Shown piece by piece: positions 30,621 to 40,709 of a DNA stretch of 54,562 nt. The stretch is taken from NCBI GenBank assembly GCA_024641785.1, contig JAHECK010000005.1, positions 1-54,562 on the forward strand, read 5' to 3'. A program made the translations under genes and the position numbers. Position 1 is the stretch's first letter. Every line of letters starts with the position of its first letter. The notes under the pieces are model-generated. The model did not search any database and was not told the DNA's origin. It saw nothing but the letters and a program-made list of their open reading frames with translations. The DNA is from Flavobacteriales bacterium. Lineage in GTDB: Bacteria > Bacteroidota > Bacteroidia > Flavobacteriales_D > JAHECK01.

Positions 30621-31912
30621 GCAGTGTGTAGTTCTTTTTTTAATCCAGCATACTGAATAATAATATAACCAATAATAAAGAAAGTAGCCATAAATACCAT
30701 TGAATTCCTCATACTTCCAGTGGCTTGCTCAATTAATCCGTACGAAAAAGTACCGATTACAATAGCCAGCTTTTCAGTAATATCATAAAAACTAAAGTAA
30801 GAGGCGGTATCCTTTGTTTCAATTGGAATCAATTTTGAATAGGTTGATCTGGAAATAGATTGAATTCCACCCATGACAAATCCTAACATTGCAGCTAATG
30901 AATAAAACGACATTTTATCTTTTAAGAAATAACCGGAAATACATATAATGATCCAAATGATCAAAGAAATACTTATAGCAAATCCATTTCCTTTCCACTT
31001 TGATATAAATGCAAATAAATAAGCTCCGGCTACTGCTAGAATTTGAAGTATAAGAACAACCAGGATCATTTCATCTGCTCCCATTCCAATTTCTGCTTCA
31101 GCAAATAATGGTGCAAGTAGCATCACCGTTTGAACTCCCATACTGTAGAAGAAGAAACTAAATAAATAACGCTTCATTACCTGTCGACTATTCAAAGCAA
31201 CAAATACCTTTTTTAATTCTCTTAATCCATTTCCAAATACCTTTTTTGTGATCGTTTTTCCGGTAGGCTGGTCTTTAAGAAAATAAAAGGCAATTTGGGA
31301 AAATCCAAGCCACCACACCCCAACTAAAATAAACCCGAATTTAGTTGCATCGCCCTTTCCTGAAAATCCAAACATTTCGGGTTCTAATAATAAGATCAAA
31401 TTCAAAATAAGTAGGATGACGCTACCAATATACCCCATTGCAAAGCCTTTTGCTGAAATCCTATCCATCCGATCAGGAGTTGCTATTTCAGGTAGAAATC
31501 CATTGTAGAATACTAAAGATCCTGCATAACCAATACTTGCTAAAATGGCACAAATAATTCCGAATTCAACATTAGCACCATTAAAGAAAAACAAACTCAT
31601 ACAAGCTAATGATCCCAAATAAGTAAAGAATTTCATGAAACGCTTCTTTATTCCGGCATAATCCGCAACTCCTGATAGTATTGGAGAAAGGATGACGATC
31701 ATTAGAAATGAAAAAGAAATGGCATAAGTATAGAGTACTGTGTTCTTAATGCTTATACCAAAGAATGAAATTAAATCTCCACCAAATGCTTCTTTTGTTG
31801 CAGCGCTGTAATAAATGGGGAAAATTGCGGTGGTTACTATTAGGTTATAAACAGAATTAGACCAATCATAAGAAGTCCAGGCATTAATGATCCTTTTGTC
31901 GTTTTTTTCCAT
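30617..31912 (-). CDS. MFS transporter, UMF1/Atg22-like
   Basis: NAWTSYDWSNSVYNLIVTTAIFPIYYSA; multiple TM helices; GGIQSISRSTYSKLIP; 4-nt overlap with downstream gene. Confidence 0.9.
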   Translation of the reverse strand: MEKNDKRIINAWTSYDWSNSVYNLIVTTAIFPIYYSAATKEAFGGDLISFFGISIKNTVLYTYAISFSFLMIVILSPILSGVADYAGIKKRFMKFFTYLGSLACMSLFFFNGANVEFGIICAILASIGYAGSLVFYNGFLPEIATPDRMDRISAKGFAMGYIGSVILLILNLILLLEPEMFGFSGKGDATKFGFILVGVWWLGFSQIAFYFLKDQPTGKTITKKVFGNGLRELKKVFVALNSRQVMKRYLFSFFFYSMGVQTVMLLAPLFAEAEIGMGADEMILVVLILQILAVAGAYLFAFISKWKGNGFAISISLIIWIIICISGYFLKDKMSFYSLAAMLGFVMGGIQSISRSTYSKLIPIETKDTASYFSFYDITEKLAIVIGTFSYGLIEQATGSMRNSMVFMATFFIIGYIIIQYAGLKKELHTA

Positions 31913-31975
31913 TGAGATTGTTTATTTGCCTAATATATTCAAATAAGATTAATTCGTATTTAGAAAACAAATAAC

Positions 31976-33430
31976 TTAGTTCTGAAGACTTCTGCCAAAT
32001 TCATTAACCAGCATTAATAAATTGTCTAAATCCTTTTCAGAACTTCTGATATTGACCAAACAGGCTCTTAACAAATACATTTCTTCCACATAGGCATTAG
32101 AAACAAAAGCTTTTCCTGACTTGAATATTTTTTGAAGTATCTCTTTATTCAATTCATTGATCGTTTCAAGATTTTCGGCTTCAGTGCCAATATATTTTTC
32201 AGGGATGTATCTAAAAGTGGTAATGCTTAAATGATTACTATAGGCTTCTATATAAGGGTACTCCCCTATTTTTTTATAAAGCAATCTCGAGAGATTGATG
32301 TCTTTATCGATCAGTTCTATAAAGCCGTTCTTTCCCAGTAATTTAAATCCCATCCATACTTTTAAAGCTCTGAAGCCTCGAGAATTTTGCATTCCATATT
32401 CATGGTAATCAATTTCTTGAGCTTGGGCACTAAACTCATAGTATGCAGGATGATGACTAAAGGTAGATCGAAGATGATTAGGGTCTTTAACAAGCGTACA
32501 TCCTACTTCTAATGCACTATAAAGCCACTTATGAGGATCAACAGCAATTGAATCCGCTAAATTAAGGTTCATTAATTCTTTTGGTGATAAACTTGAAGCT
32601 GCTGCCGGAGCTCCATAGGCTCCATCGATATGAAACCAGAGATCATGTTCGTTACAAATTCTGCTGATCTCCTTTAGTGGATCGACTGCTCCAAAACTAA
32701 CAGAACCTGCTGTTCCAACAACTAAAAAAGGCTTAAAGCCATTTTGAATATCTTTTTTTATGGTCTCATTTAATTCTGCACAATTCATCTCCCTATTTTC
32801 ATTGGTAGAAATCCATCTTACCGCATCTGTACCAATTCCAAAAAGGTCACTTGCCTTTTGAATCCATGTATGGGTCTCGATTGAGGTATAACATACTAAT
32901 TGCTTATCTAAAGCTTTTAATCCTTTTTTCTGGATCTCACTTCCCCCTTTGATTGTTTTAGCTGTTAAAAAGCCCAGAAAATTGGCCATGTTTCCACCAC
33001 TGACCAGAATTCCTCCACATTTTGGATCATAATTTAAAAACTCTGCGATCCATTGTATGGTCTGTCGTTCAATCTCAGAAGCCATAGGAGCTAAACGATA
33101 TCCTCCAATATTCTGATTTATAGTTGAAGCGATTAGATCTGCAATGGCCCCAATTGGTAAGGCGGATGAAGTGATATAGCCCATAAATCCGGGGTGCCCA
33201 TTATATAAAGAATGTTGTATTAATTTTTCAGTGATCTCTTTAACCAGTATACTTGCTTCTTCTCCATTTTCAGGCAGACTTAATTTTCCTAAAATTTTTT
33301 GAAGTTGTTCAGGCGTTTCTGCTTTCGTAAGAGCAATACTATCAATTGATTTTAAAAAGACAGATAGTTGATCTATAACTTCATGTCCTATTTTTTTATA
33401 TTGATCTGAATTAAGAAAAGTATTTTTCAT
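31976..33430 (-). CDS. PLP-dependent (aromatic-L-amino-acid-like) decarboxylase
   Basis: LVSGGNMANFLGFL, WFHIDGAYGAPAAAS, SIAVDPHKWLYSALEVGC (PLP-Lys). Confidence 0.92.
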   Translation of the reverse strand: MKNTFLNSDQYKKIGHEVIDQLSVFLKSIDSIALTKAETPEQLQKILGKLSLPENGEEASILVKEITEKLIQHSLYNGHPGFMGYITSSALPIGAIADLIASTINQNIGGYRLAPMASEIERQTIQWIAEFLNYDPKCGGILVSGGNMANFLGFLTAKTIKGGSEIQKKGLKALDKQLVCYTSIETHTWIQKASDLFGIGTDAVRWISTNENREMNCAELNETIKKDIQNGFKPFLVVGTAGSVSFGAVDPLKEISRICNEHDLWFHIDGAYGAPAAASSLSPKELMNLNLADSIAVDPHKWLYSALEVGCTLVKDPNHLRSTFSHHPAYYEFSAQAQEIDYHEYGMQNSRGFRALKVWMGFKLLGKNGFIELIDKDINLSRLLYKKIGEYPYIEAYSNHLSITTFRYIPEKYIGTEAENLETINELNKEILQKIFKSGKAFVSNAYVEEMYLLRACLVNIRSSEKDLDNLLMLVNEFGRSLQN

Positions 33431-33507
33431 TGATAGTGTGCTTTTAAAATGATTTTAAAAATACACTAAGAAAAAGACAAATAAAAGGGCTGAAAATAGA
33501 TTGAAAA

Positions 33508-33840
33508 TTACTCTGTTTTAAGCATAGTAAGTAACATTTTAAAAGATTCTCCAGCGCGTAATGCATGTGGAATATCAGCAGGCATAATGATACTTTCTCC
33601 TTTATTTACTTGATTTAAAACACCATCAATTATAATTTCTGCCTTACCATCAAGAATTTGGACCAATGCGTCGAACGGAGCGGTATGTTCACTCAATTCT
33701 TCTCCCATATCAAATGCAAAAAGACTAATATTCCCTCCCTTTGCGCTAATTATTTTTTTAGATACGATGGATTTATTTGAATAATCTATACTTGTATTAA
33801 ATGAAAATGCTTTTGCAAATTCAATTGCATTTTGTCCCAT
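33508..33840 (-). CDS. Cupin-domain protein
   Basis: LFAFDMGEELSEHTAPFDALVQILDGKAEIIIDG...GESIIMPADIPHALRAGESFKMLL. Confidence 0.88.
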   Translation of the reverse strand: MGQNAIEFAKAFSFNTSIDYSNKSIVSKKIISAKGGNISLFAFDMGEELSEHTAPFDALVQILDGKAEIIIDGVLNQVNKGESIIMPADIPHALRAGESFKMLLTMLKTE

Positions 33841-33863
33841 AATTATATGTTTTTATAATAAGA

Positions 33864-33893
33864 CAAAATTATCTGAATTAAAATGAATTCAAA
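33864..33893 (-). promoter_or_regulatory. Bacteroidota-type promoter for the cupin gene
   Basis: Minus strand TTTG (33893-33890), 18-nt spacer, TAATTTTG (33871-33864); gene start 33840. Confidence 0.6.
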
Positions 33894-33920
33894 ATGATAT
33901 AAATCATCAAAAAAAGAAAA

Positions 33921-34349
33921 CTATTGATCTGATATTTGGAGTTCTTTCAACCACTTAATGGCAGCAGCATCATCGGTAAAAAAAGAGGTTGGCACCGGAG
34001 GATTATTCATAATAATGATGAAATTCGCAATAAGTTGCTGGGCATAAGAGGTGATCACAAATGCGTCAGCCAATTTATAAATACTTCCCTCTACAGAAGA
34101 AGATAATTTTCTGGCTTTATCATCTAAAAGAGTCCCTTTCCCTACCCTGATAAGATTTAAAAATTTTTTTCCCTTTCCAATTAAACCGGCTGCATCACGT
34201 AATTCTTCAAAATCACTTTTTTCAAAATATGAATTTTCATCAATATCAATTTGAAGAATACCATCATCCCTTAGGAATACAGTAAAACATCTTCCTTCTA
34301 TTTTTTCTGGTTGATGGATGGACATAACAATAGGTTTATTAGTTAGCAT
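33921..34349 (-). CDS. STAS/SpoIIAA-like fold protein (tentative), cytoplasmic
   Basis: IDENSYFEKSDFEELRDAAGLIGKGKKFLNLIRVGKGTLLDDKARKLSSS...TSYAQQLIANFIIIMNNPPVPTSFFTDDAAAIKWL. Confidence 0.6.
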   Translation of the reverse strand: MLTNKPIVMSIHQPEKIEGRCFTVFLRDDGILQIDIDENSYFEKSDFEELRDAAGLIGKGKKFLNLIRVGKGTLLDDKARKLSSSVEGSIYKLADAFVITSYAQQLIANFIIIMNNPPVPTSFFTDDAAAIKWLKELQISDQ

Positions 34350-34586
34350 GGTAAATCCATCAAGAATCTACTTTGGCAAATGTACAAAATGTAGCAATAA
34401 AATCTTTTTATAAATCTGTTACATTTATTTTTTTTACTACCATTTAACATTCACATAAGCCGTCTATAAAGTCCTTCTTTTTATCGTAATTTAAAACCCT
34501 TTTCTTTATTAATTATTATAAAAAACTACTAAAAAAGTTGCTTATAAATTCTAATTCAACAATGAATCAAAACAAAAATTAATTTC

Positions 34587-35960
34587 ATGAAAAAACTAAA
34601 AATTCTTTTTTCTTTATTGATTTTACTACCCGCCTCTATGATGGCGCAACAAAATCTACCGGATAATTTTTATCTGGAAAAGCTCAGTAATGGACTTGAA
34701 GTATTAACAATAGAAGATAATACGGTTCCGTTAGCAACAATTGAGATTACCGTCAAAAACGGCGCTTATACAGAATCGCCTGAATATGATGGATTATCTC
34801 ACTTATATGAACACATGTTCTTTAAGTCGAATAAAGACTATGCTTCACAAGAAGAATTTCTTGCTAGAATGAATGAACTTGGGATTAGTTTTAATGGAAC
34901 TACTTCTGATGAGCGTGTCAACTATTTTATCACTTTAAGTAATTTGAAATTACAAGAAGGATTGGAGTTTATGAATTCTGCAATTCGATATCCTGCCTTT
35001 TTGGAGGATGAAATGAAAAATGAGAATCCAGTGGTGGATGGGGAATTTCAACGTGCTGAGTCAAATCCGGTATTCTTTCTATTTCAGGATGTGAACAAAC
35101 AAATGTGGGGAGATAATTATAGTCGTAAAAATACAATTGGAGATCATGATATTATTTTAACGGCCACTACAGAGAAAATGAGAACGGTTCAAAATAAATA
35201 CTATTATCCAAATAATTCAATCATAACCGTTGCAGGAGATGTGGATCATAATGAAGTTCTTAAAAGAGTTCAAGAAGTGTTTGGTGACTGGGAAGCATCC
35301 GATTTTGATCCATTTAAAAAATACCCAATTCCAGAATTTGCTCCTTTAAAAGAAAATGTATATGTGATTACTGAAAGTGAAAATGCACAAACACCCATAG
35401 CAATGATCTCTTATCATGGTCCTGATACCAGAAATGATATTAAAGCGACTTATGCTGCAGATGTTTTTTCTTTTATCACCTCACAACGATCTTCAAAATT
35501 ACAGCAAGATCTAGTGGATAGTGGTTTAGCATATCAAGTAGGTATTAGTTATCAAACTTTAAAATATGTTGGTCCAATTACTATTTTCTTAGTTCCAAAC
35601 CCAGGCAAAGTGAAAGAAGCCTTTCAAAAATTAGATGAAGAAATAAACCAATGGGCTTCAGATGATTATTTTACGGATGAGCAATTAGAAACAGCAAAAT
35701 CAATGCTGGCCATTCAAGATACTTATGGAAAGGAACAAACTTCAGATTATGTTCATACTGTAACCTATTGGTGGGCTTCTGCCAGTATCGATTATTACAC
35801 AAATTATGTAGATAATCTAAATAAAGTTACAAGGGAAGACATAAAGAAATACGTTAAAAAATACATCCTGAATAAAAATCATGTAACCGGTCTTTTATTA
35901 AGCCCTGCAATGGTTGAGCAAATGGAAATTGAAACTTTACAAAGCTATTTAGGAAAATAA
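34587..35960 (+). CDS. M16-family metallopeptidase, catalytically competent
   Basis: Signal peptide; GLSHLYEHMFFKS (HxxEH). Confidence 0.93.
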   Translation: MKKLKILFSLLILLPASMMAQQNLPDNFYLEKLSNGLEVLTIEDNTVPLATIEITVKNGAYTESPEYDGLSHLYEHMFFKSNKDYASQEEFLARMNELGISFNGTTSDERVNYFITLSNLKLQEGLEFMNSAIRYPAFLEDEMKNENPVVDGEFQRAESNPVFFLFQDVNKQMWGDNYSRKNTIGDHDIILTATTEKMRTVQNKYYYPNNSIITVAGDVDHNEVLKRVQEVFGDWEASDFDPFKKYPIPEFAPLKENVYVITESENAQTPIAMISYHGPDTRNDIKATYAADVFSFITSQRSSKLQQDLVDSGLAYQVGISYQTLKYVGPITIFLVPNPGKVKEAFQKLDEEINQWASDDYFTDEQLETAKSMLAIQDTYGKEQTSDYVHTVTYWWASASIDYYTNYVDNLNKVTREDIKKYVKKYILNKNHVTGLLLSPAMVEQMEIETLQSYLGK

Positions 35961-35968
35961 TCAGTGTT

Positions 35969-37309
35969 ATGAAAAAAAGAAATTATATCTACATAAGTAT
36001 TGCGTTACTCATGGTCTTATTTATTGGCAAGACTAACGCACAAGGAACGATGGAATTCGAAGTAAACGGACTTAAAGTTATTTACAAGCAGGTTCCAAAA
36101 GAGATTGTTAGTGTCCGTTTATTTATTAATGGAGGAACTGCAAATTACAGTGTTGAACAAGAAGGAATCGAAAATTTCGCTTTTAATCTTGCCATAAATG
36201 GAGGAACAAAAAATATTGACCGCTTTGAATTTGCAAGTCAATTAGAAAAAATGGGAACCACGATTGCTGCAGGAACGAATTATGATTATGGTTTTATTAA
36301 TATGGTCTGCATTAAACAAAATTGGAACCTATCATGGGATCTATTTTCAGACGCTATTATAAATCCGGCTTTTAGCGGAGATGAATTTATAAACCTTAAA
36401 GAACAATTAATAGCTGCTGCAAAACAAGCAGAATCCGATCCCGACGAAAGTCTGAGAAGAGCTGCAATGGAAAATGTATTTGCAGGTAAAAATTACGCTA
36501 AGATCCCTAATGGAACAGAAACAAGTTTGAGTACATTAACTCTTGAAGACCTAAAAACCTACTACACTAATACAGTCGGAAAAGAAAGAAGCTTTTTAGT
36601 AGTTGTTGGTGATCTGGAAATAAATGATCTTAAAGAAAAGATAAAAAGTTCATTAGCTCAATTGCCCGAAGGAACGCTTCCAAAAATAGAAGAACGAACA
36701 ATGATAACGGAAGTTAAAAATTCTATACAGGAAAGAGATATTGCTACAAACTACATCAGAGGTTATATGAGTGCGCCTAAAATGGATGAAGAAGATGGCG
36801 TTGCTATGCTACTTGCTATGTCGATCTTAAGAAGTCGTTATTTCATTGAATTGAGAACAAAAAGAAGTCTTTCTTATGCGCCTAGTGCAGGATATGCCAA
36901 CAGCCTTATCAATAGTCCTTACAATTACATTTACATTTCTACAACCAACCCTAAAGAATCAATTAAAGTAATGGTTGATGAATTAAAAAAATTGAAAAAG
37001 GAAGGTTTTTCAGAAGAAGAATTGATCAATACTCAGCAAAAATTTTTAACGTCCTATTATATGGGACAGGAAACACTTGCTTCTCAATCCAATAGTCTTG
37101 GTGTTGCTGAACTACAAGGTGGCTGGGAAATGGCTGAAGAATTTACTTCTAAAGTAAATAGCATCACACTGGAAGATATCAATAGAGTAATCAATAAATA
37201 TTCAGATGTAATTGACTGGACCTATTTAGGAAAGGCTGAAGATATTAATGAAGAAGATTTTCTTCAACCAGTTGAAATGACAAAAAACATAAAAGTAGAT
37301 TCTAAATAA
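35969..37309 (+). CDS. M16-family peptidase-like protein lacking HxxEH
   Basis: Signal peptide; EQEGIENFAFNLAINGGTKN at the expected motif position; C-terminal M16 fold RSRYFIELRTKRSLSYAPSAGY. Confidence 0.9.
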   Translation: MKKRNYIYISIALLMVLFIGKTNAQGTMEFEVNGLKVIYKQVPKEIVSVRLFINGGTANYSVEQEGIENFAFNLAINGGTKNIDRFEFASQLEKMGTTIAAGTNYDYGFINMVCIKQNWNLSWDLFSDAIINPAFSGDEFINLKEQLIAAAKQAESDPDESLRRAAMENVFAGKNYAKIPNGTETSLSTLTLEDLKTYYTNTVGKERSFLVVVGDLEINDLKEKIKSSLAQLPEGTLPKIEERTMITEVKNSIQERDIATNYIRGYMSAPKMDEEDGVAMLLAMSILRSRYFIELRTKRSLSYAPSAGYANSLINSPYNYIYISTTNPKESIKVMVDELKKLKKEGFSEEELINTQQKFLTSYYMGQETLASQSNSLGVAELQGGWEMAEEFTSKVNSITLEDINRVINKYSDVIDWTYLGKAEDINEEDFLQPVEMTKNIKVDSK

Positions 37310-37329
37310 CATCACATTTAATATTGATA

Positions 37330-37360
37330 AGCCCATGGAGTTTTCTTCATGGGCTTTTTT
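37330..37360 (+). terminator. Rho-independent terminator after the M16 pair
   Basis: AGCCCATGGAG-TTTTC-TTCATGGGCTTTTTT. Confidence 0.8.
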
Positions 37361-37409
37361 ATTTCTTTTAACCTATAAGCAATGAAATATTATCTAATAG
37401 ATAATACAA

Positions 37410-37775
37410 TTATATCGTCTTTTCCTTCTTTTTGCTGGTCAATAAAAACCAATACAAAACATATAACTGGCCAATAATGAAGAATGGAAGCCCTAATTTC
37501 CAATCACTAAAATAACTGATCGCTACCCCACAAATAGTCATGATAAGTCCACCCAATCCTTCATGTCGCCATGACAAAACATAGGCAATACTCGAAATAA
37601 AAACAATCTCAAAAAAGAGGTAGTCTTTAAGGTTAAATCCTTTAATTAATTCACCCTGGAGTGCTTTATCAATAATTTCACTTGTAGCAATAAATAGGAA
37701 AAAGAAAGCTACTATAAATCCAAGGACTCTTGATACAATAAGCAATACCTTCATTTTATATGATTTTGAATTCAA
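37410..37775 (-). CDS. Small multi-pass membrane protein of unknown function
   Basis: Hydrophobic segments VLGFIVAFFFLFIATSEI, YLFFEIVFISSIAYVLSW, GLIMTICGVAISYF. Confidence 0.7.
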   Translation of the reverse strand: MNSKSYKMKVLLIVSRVLGFIVAFFFLFIATSEIIDKALQGELIKGFNLKDYLFFEIVFISSIAYVLSWRHEGLGGLIMTICGVAISYFSDWKLGLPFFIIGQLYVLYWFLLTSKKKEKTI

Positions 37776-37855
37776 AGTACTAAAGATAAGTGATTAATTG
37801 CAAGCTCTGATCCGAGCTTAAATTAGTTACTCACTCGAAATAAACATGTTAATGA

Positions 37856-37963
37856 TCAAGCGATATAATTAGGGCAACGTTTGCAAAGCTTTCCTTTCTT
37901 ATAGCTTTTACAACATTTTTTCTTTGTTTTTTTAGCAAAGGAAATGCTATTACAAGAGGCCAT
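37856..37963 (-). CDS. Small Cys/Lys-rich protein, 35 aa (not in the ORF track)
   Basis: Manual translation: MASCNSISFAKKTKKKCCKSYKKGKLCKRCPNYIA*; SD-like AGGTGA close to ATG; TTG-N20-TAGGTTTG promoter at 38082-38052 on the same strand. Confidence 0.6.
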   Translation of the reverse strand: MASCNSISFAKKTKKKCCKSYKKGKLCKRCPNYIA

Positions 37964-38051
37964 GTCACCTATTGAAGGGAAGGGAATCAATTCGGATTTG
38001 TAATTCTCTTTGTTTACGATCACTTTATTTAGAATTATTCTAAATGAATGA

Positions 38052-38082
38052 CAAACCTAATCTTCAAATGCTGTATAAGCAA
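38052..38082 (-). promoter_or_regulatory. Bacteroidota-type promoter for the 35-aa ORF
   Basis: Minus strand TTG (38082-38080), 20-nt spacer, TAGGTTTG (38059-38052). Confidence 0.5.
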
Positions 38083-38117
38083 TACCCTTTTTAAGGTATT
38101 CTATTAAAAATTATATT

Positions 38118-40019
38118 TTATTTCTTATTTACTGATTTAATTATGGCATCAACAACTTCCGGGTTTAATAGTGTAGAAGTATCTCCCAGATTACTTGTAT
38201 CGTTTTCTGCAATTTTGCGCAATATCCTTCGCATTATTTTTCCTGATCGTGTTTTCGGAAGATCCGGAACAAATTGAATAATATCAGGTTTTGCCAACGG
38301 ACCGATCATATTGCTTACCATTTCTCGAATTTCCAGATTCAAACTTGCTTCTGACCGATTTGTCATATCGCATATAACATAAGCATAGATCCCTTGTCCT
38401 TTTATATCATGAGCGAACCCTACCACTGCAGATTCTACCACTAAAGGATGTTCATTTATCGCATTTTCCACTTCTGCCGTTCCTAATCGATGTCCGGAAA
38501 CATTGATCACATCATCAACCCTACCCAGAATCCTATAATATCCATCTTCATCCCTTTTTACGCCATCTCCGCTAAAGTAATAACCAGGGAATTGAGAAAA
38601 ATATGTTTCAAAACATCGTTTATGATCCCCATAGATAGTACGGATCATCGAAGGCCAGGGAAATTGAATACACAAATTTCCTTCCACGCTGTTTCCTATC
38701 AATTCTACTCCATCATTATCTAGAATTACGGGTAAAATACCGGGCATTGGTAAGGTTGCATAAGCCGGTTTAGTTGGGGTAACTCCTGCAATTGGAGAAA
38801 GCATTATTCCTCCTGTTTCAGTCTGCCACCAGGTATCAACAATAGGACAACGCCCTTTTCCGATATGATCATGATACCAATGCCATGCTTCTTCATTTAT
38901 GGGTTCCCCAACACTACCTAACACCTTTAAACTTGCCAATGAATGTTTTAAAACAGGTTCAATACCATGTGTTTGCAAGGCTCTTATCGCTGTAGGTGCG
39001 GTATAAAATTGATTCACTTTATACTTATCTACAATTTCCCAAAAACGACCCGCATCCGGATATGTTGGAATACCCTCAAACATTAAAGTAGTAGCTCCTG
39101 CTAGTAAAGGACCATAAATTATATAGGAATGACCTGTAATCCAGCCAATATCGGCGGTACACCAATACACATCTCCTTGAGAATATTGAAATACGTTTTC
39201 AAAAGTATATTTGGTATACACCATATACCCTCCTGTAGTATGTACTACTCCTTTTGGTTTCCCCGTTGAACCTGAAGTATAAAGAATAAACAACAAATCT
39301 TCAGAATCCATTGTTTCAGCTATGTTTACATCGCTTACTTCAGAAATCTCCTCATGCCACCAAAGATCTTGATGCGCTTTCATTGTAACTTCAGTTTTTG
39401 TTCTTTTAACCACAATAACCTTATTTACAGAACTACACTGTTTTAGCGCCTCATCTACAACATCTTTAACAGGAATGACCTTTGCTCCTCTATAATTCCC
39501 ATCAGAAGTCAAAACCATTTTAGCATCACAATCATTGATCCGCTCAGCTAATGACTGTGCTGAAAAACCGGCAAAAACGATAGAATGGACTGCTCCTATT
39601 CTAGCACAAGCTAACATCGCAATTGCAGCCTCAGGAATCATAGGCATATAAAGAATAACACGATCACCCTTTTTAATTCCATGCTTTAATAAGACGTTTG
39701 AGAATTTACATACTTCTATAAATAATTCTCGATAGCTTAAAGTAACCCCTTTTTCATTTGGATCATTTGCTTCCCAAATAATTGCCGGTTTATCTCCAAA
39801 GATGAAAAGGTTTTTCTCAAATATATTTTCTGTGATATTTAATTTCCCATCAATAAACCATTTGATAGAAAGCTTTTTAAAATCATGTTCAACTACTTTC
39901 GTCCATTTTTCCCGCCAATGAGAATTCTCAGCGATTCTGGACCAAAAACGATGGGGATTTACAATGCTTTTTTGATAATCATGGAAGTACCCACTTAGCG
40001 TTTCTATTTTTGAACTCAT
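38118..40019 (-). CDS. acs: Acetyl-CoA synthetase (AMP-forming)
   Basis: ILYTSGSTGKPKGVVHTTGGYMVY; YFSGDGVKRDEDGYYRILGRVDDVINVSGHRLGTAEVE; KTRSGKIMRRILRKIA. Confidence 0.96.
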   Translation of the reverse strand: MSSKIETLSGYFHDYQKSIVNPHRFWSRIAENSHWREKWTKVVEHDFKKLSIKWFIDGKLNITENIFEKNLFIFGDKPAIIWEANDPNEKGVTLSYRELFIEVCKFSNVLLKHGIKKGDRVILYMPMIPEAAIAMLACARIGAVHSIVFAGFSAQSLAERINDCDAKMVLTSDGNYRGAKVIPVKDVVDEALKQCSSVNKVIVVKRTKTEVTMKAHQDLWWHEEISEVSDVNIAETMDSEDLLFILYTSGSTGKPKGVVHTTGGYMVYTKYTFENVFQYSQGDVYWCTADIGWITGHSYIIYGPLLAGATTLMFEGIPTYPDAGRFWEIVDKYKVNQFYTAPTAIRALQTHGIEPVLKHSLASLKVLGSVGEPINEEAWHWYHDHIGKGRCPIVDTWWQTETGGIMLSPIAGVTPTKPAYATLPMPGILPVILDNDGVELIGNSVEGNLCIQFPWPSMIRTIYGDHKRCFETYFSQFPGYYFSGDGVKRDEDGYYRILGRVDDVINVSGHRLGTAEVENAINEHPLVVESAVVGFAHDIKGQGIYAYVICDMTNRSEASLNLEIREMVSNMIGPLAKPDIIQFVPDLPKTRSGKIMRRILRKIAENDTSNLGDTSTLLNPEVVDAIIKSVNKK

Positions 40020-40086
40020 GAATTAATGCTTTAATTAATTATTTATTTATAGTAAGCAATAGCTTCTTTATATTAACCAATTGAAA

Positions 40087-40650
40087 TTAGATCAGGTCGG
40101 TGATCTTTGAATTGAGTGGTCCTGTGATGGAAAGGAAATAATCTATTAATTCTCCATTTTCATCCACCAAATATTTTTGAAAATTCCATTTTACTTTTGA
40201 ATTTTTAACTCCATTTTTAACCTTTTCTGTTAGCCACGCATAGAGTGGATGCTGATGATCTCCTTTTACATCCACTTTTTCAGTTAAGAAAAAAGTAACT
40301 CCATAATTAACCTGACAAAAAGTATTTATTTCATCGGCGCTTCCCGGTTCCTGCTTACCAAATTGGTTACATGGAATTCCAATCACTACCAGTTTGTCTT
40401 TGTAATTTTCATAAAGGGTCTGCAGATCTTCATATTGAGGGGTAAATCCACATTCAGAAGCGACATTGACGAATAATATTTTTTTTCCTTTAAAATCATT
40501 TAAGTTTATTGCTTCCCCTGACAAGGAATTGATCTCAATATCATAAAGAGATTCAAGAGATTGACTATCTGTTTTTTTATTCTCCATAAATGATAATACT
40601 ACTAGACAAAGCACAGTAATTAGAACGGCTAAAGCGATCGATCTTTTCAT
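40087..40650 (-). CDS. Glutathione peroxidase family protein (Cys type)
   Basis: ILFVNVASECGFTPQYEDLQTLYENYKDKLVVIGIPCNQFGKQEPGSADEI; VKWNFQKYLVDENG. Confidence 0.95.
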   Translation of the reverse strand: MKRSIALAVLITVLCLVVLSFMENKKTDSQSLESLYDIEINSLSGEAINLNDFKGKKILFVNVASECGFTPQYEDLQTLYENYKDKLVVIGIPCNQFGKQEPGSADEINTFCQVNYGVTFFLTEKVDVKGDHQHPLYAWLTEKVKNGVKNSKVKWNFQKYLVDENGELIDYFLSITGPLNSKITDLI

Positions 40651-40709
40651 AAAATCTAAATATGGAGTAATATAAGAACTTAAAAAGAAAGTGAAAAGTT
40701 TGCTTGAAT

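Noticed and set aside
38081-38102. AATACC-CTTTTTA-AGGTATT hairpin as acs terminator
   Set aside because: Short stem without a clear T-run on the minus strand; too weak to call, and it overlaps the -33 of the small-ORF promoter.
40087-40650. Possible selenocysteine glutathione peroxidase
   Set aside because: Active-site codon is Cys (ASECGF); no in-frame TGA.
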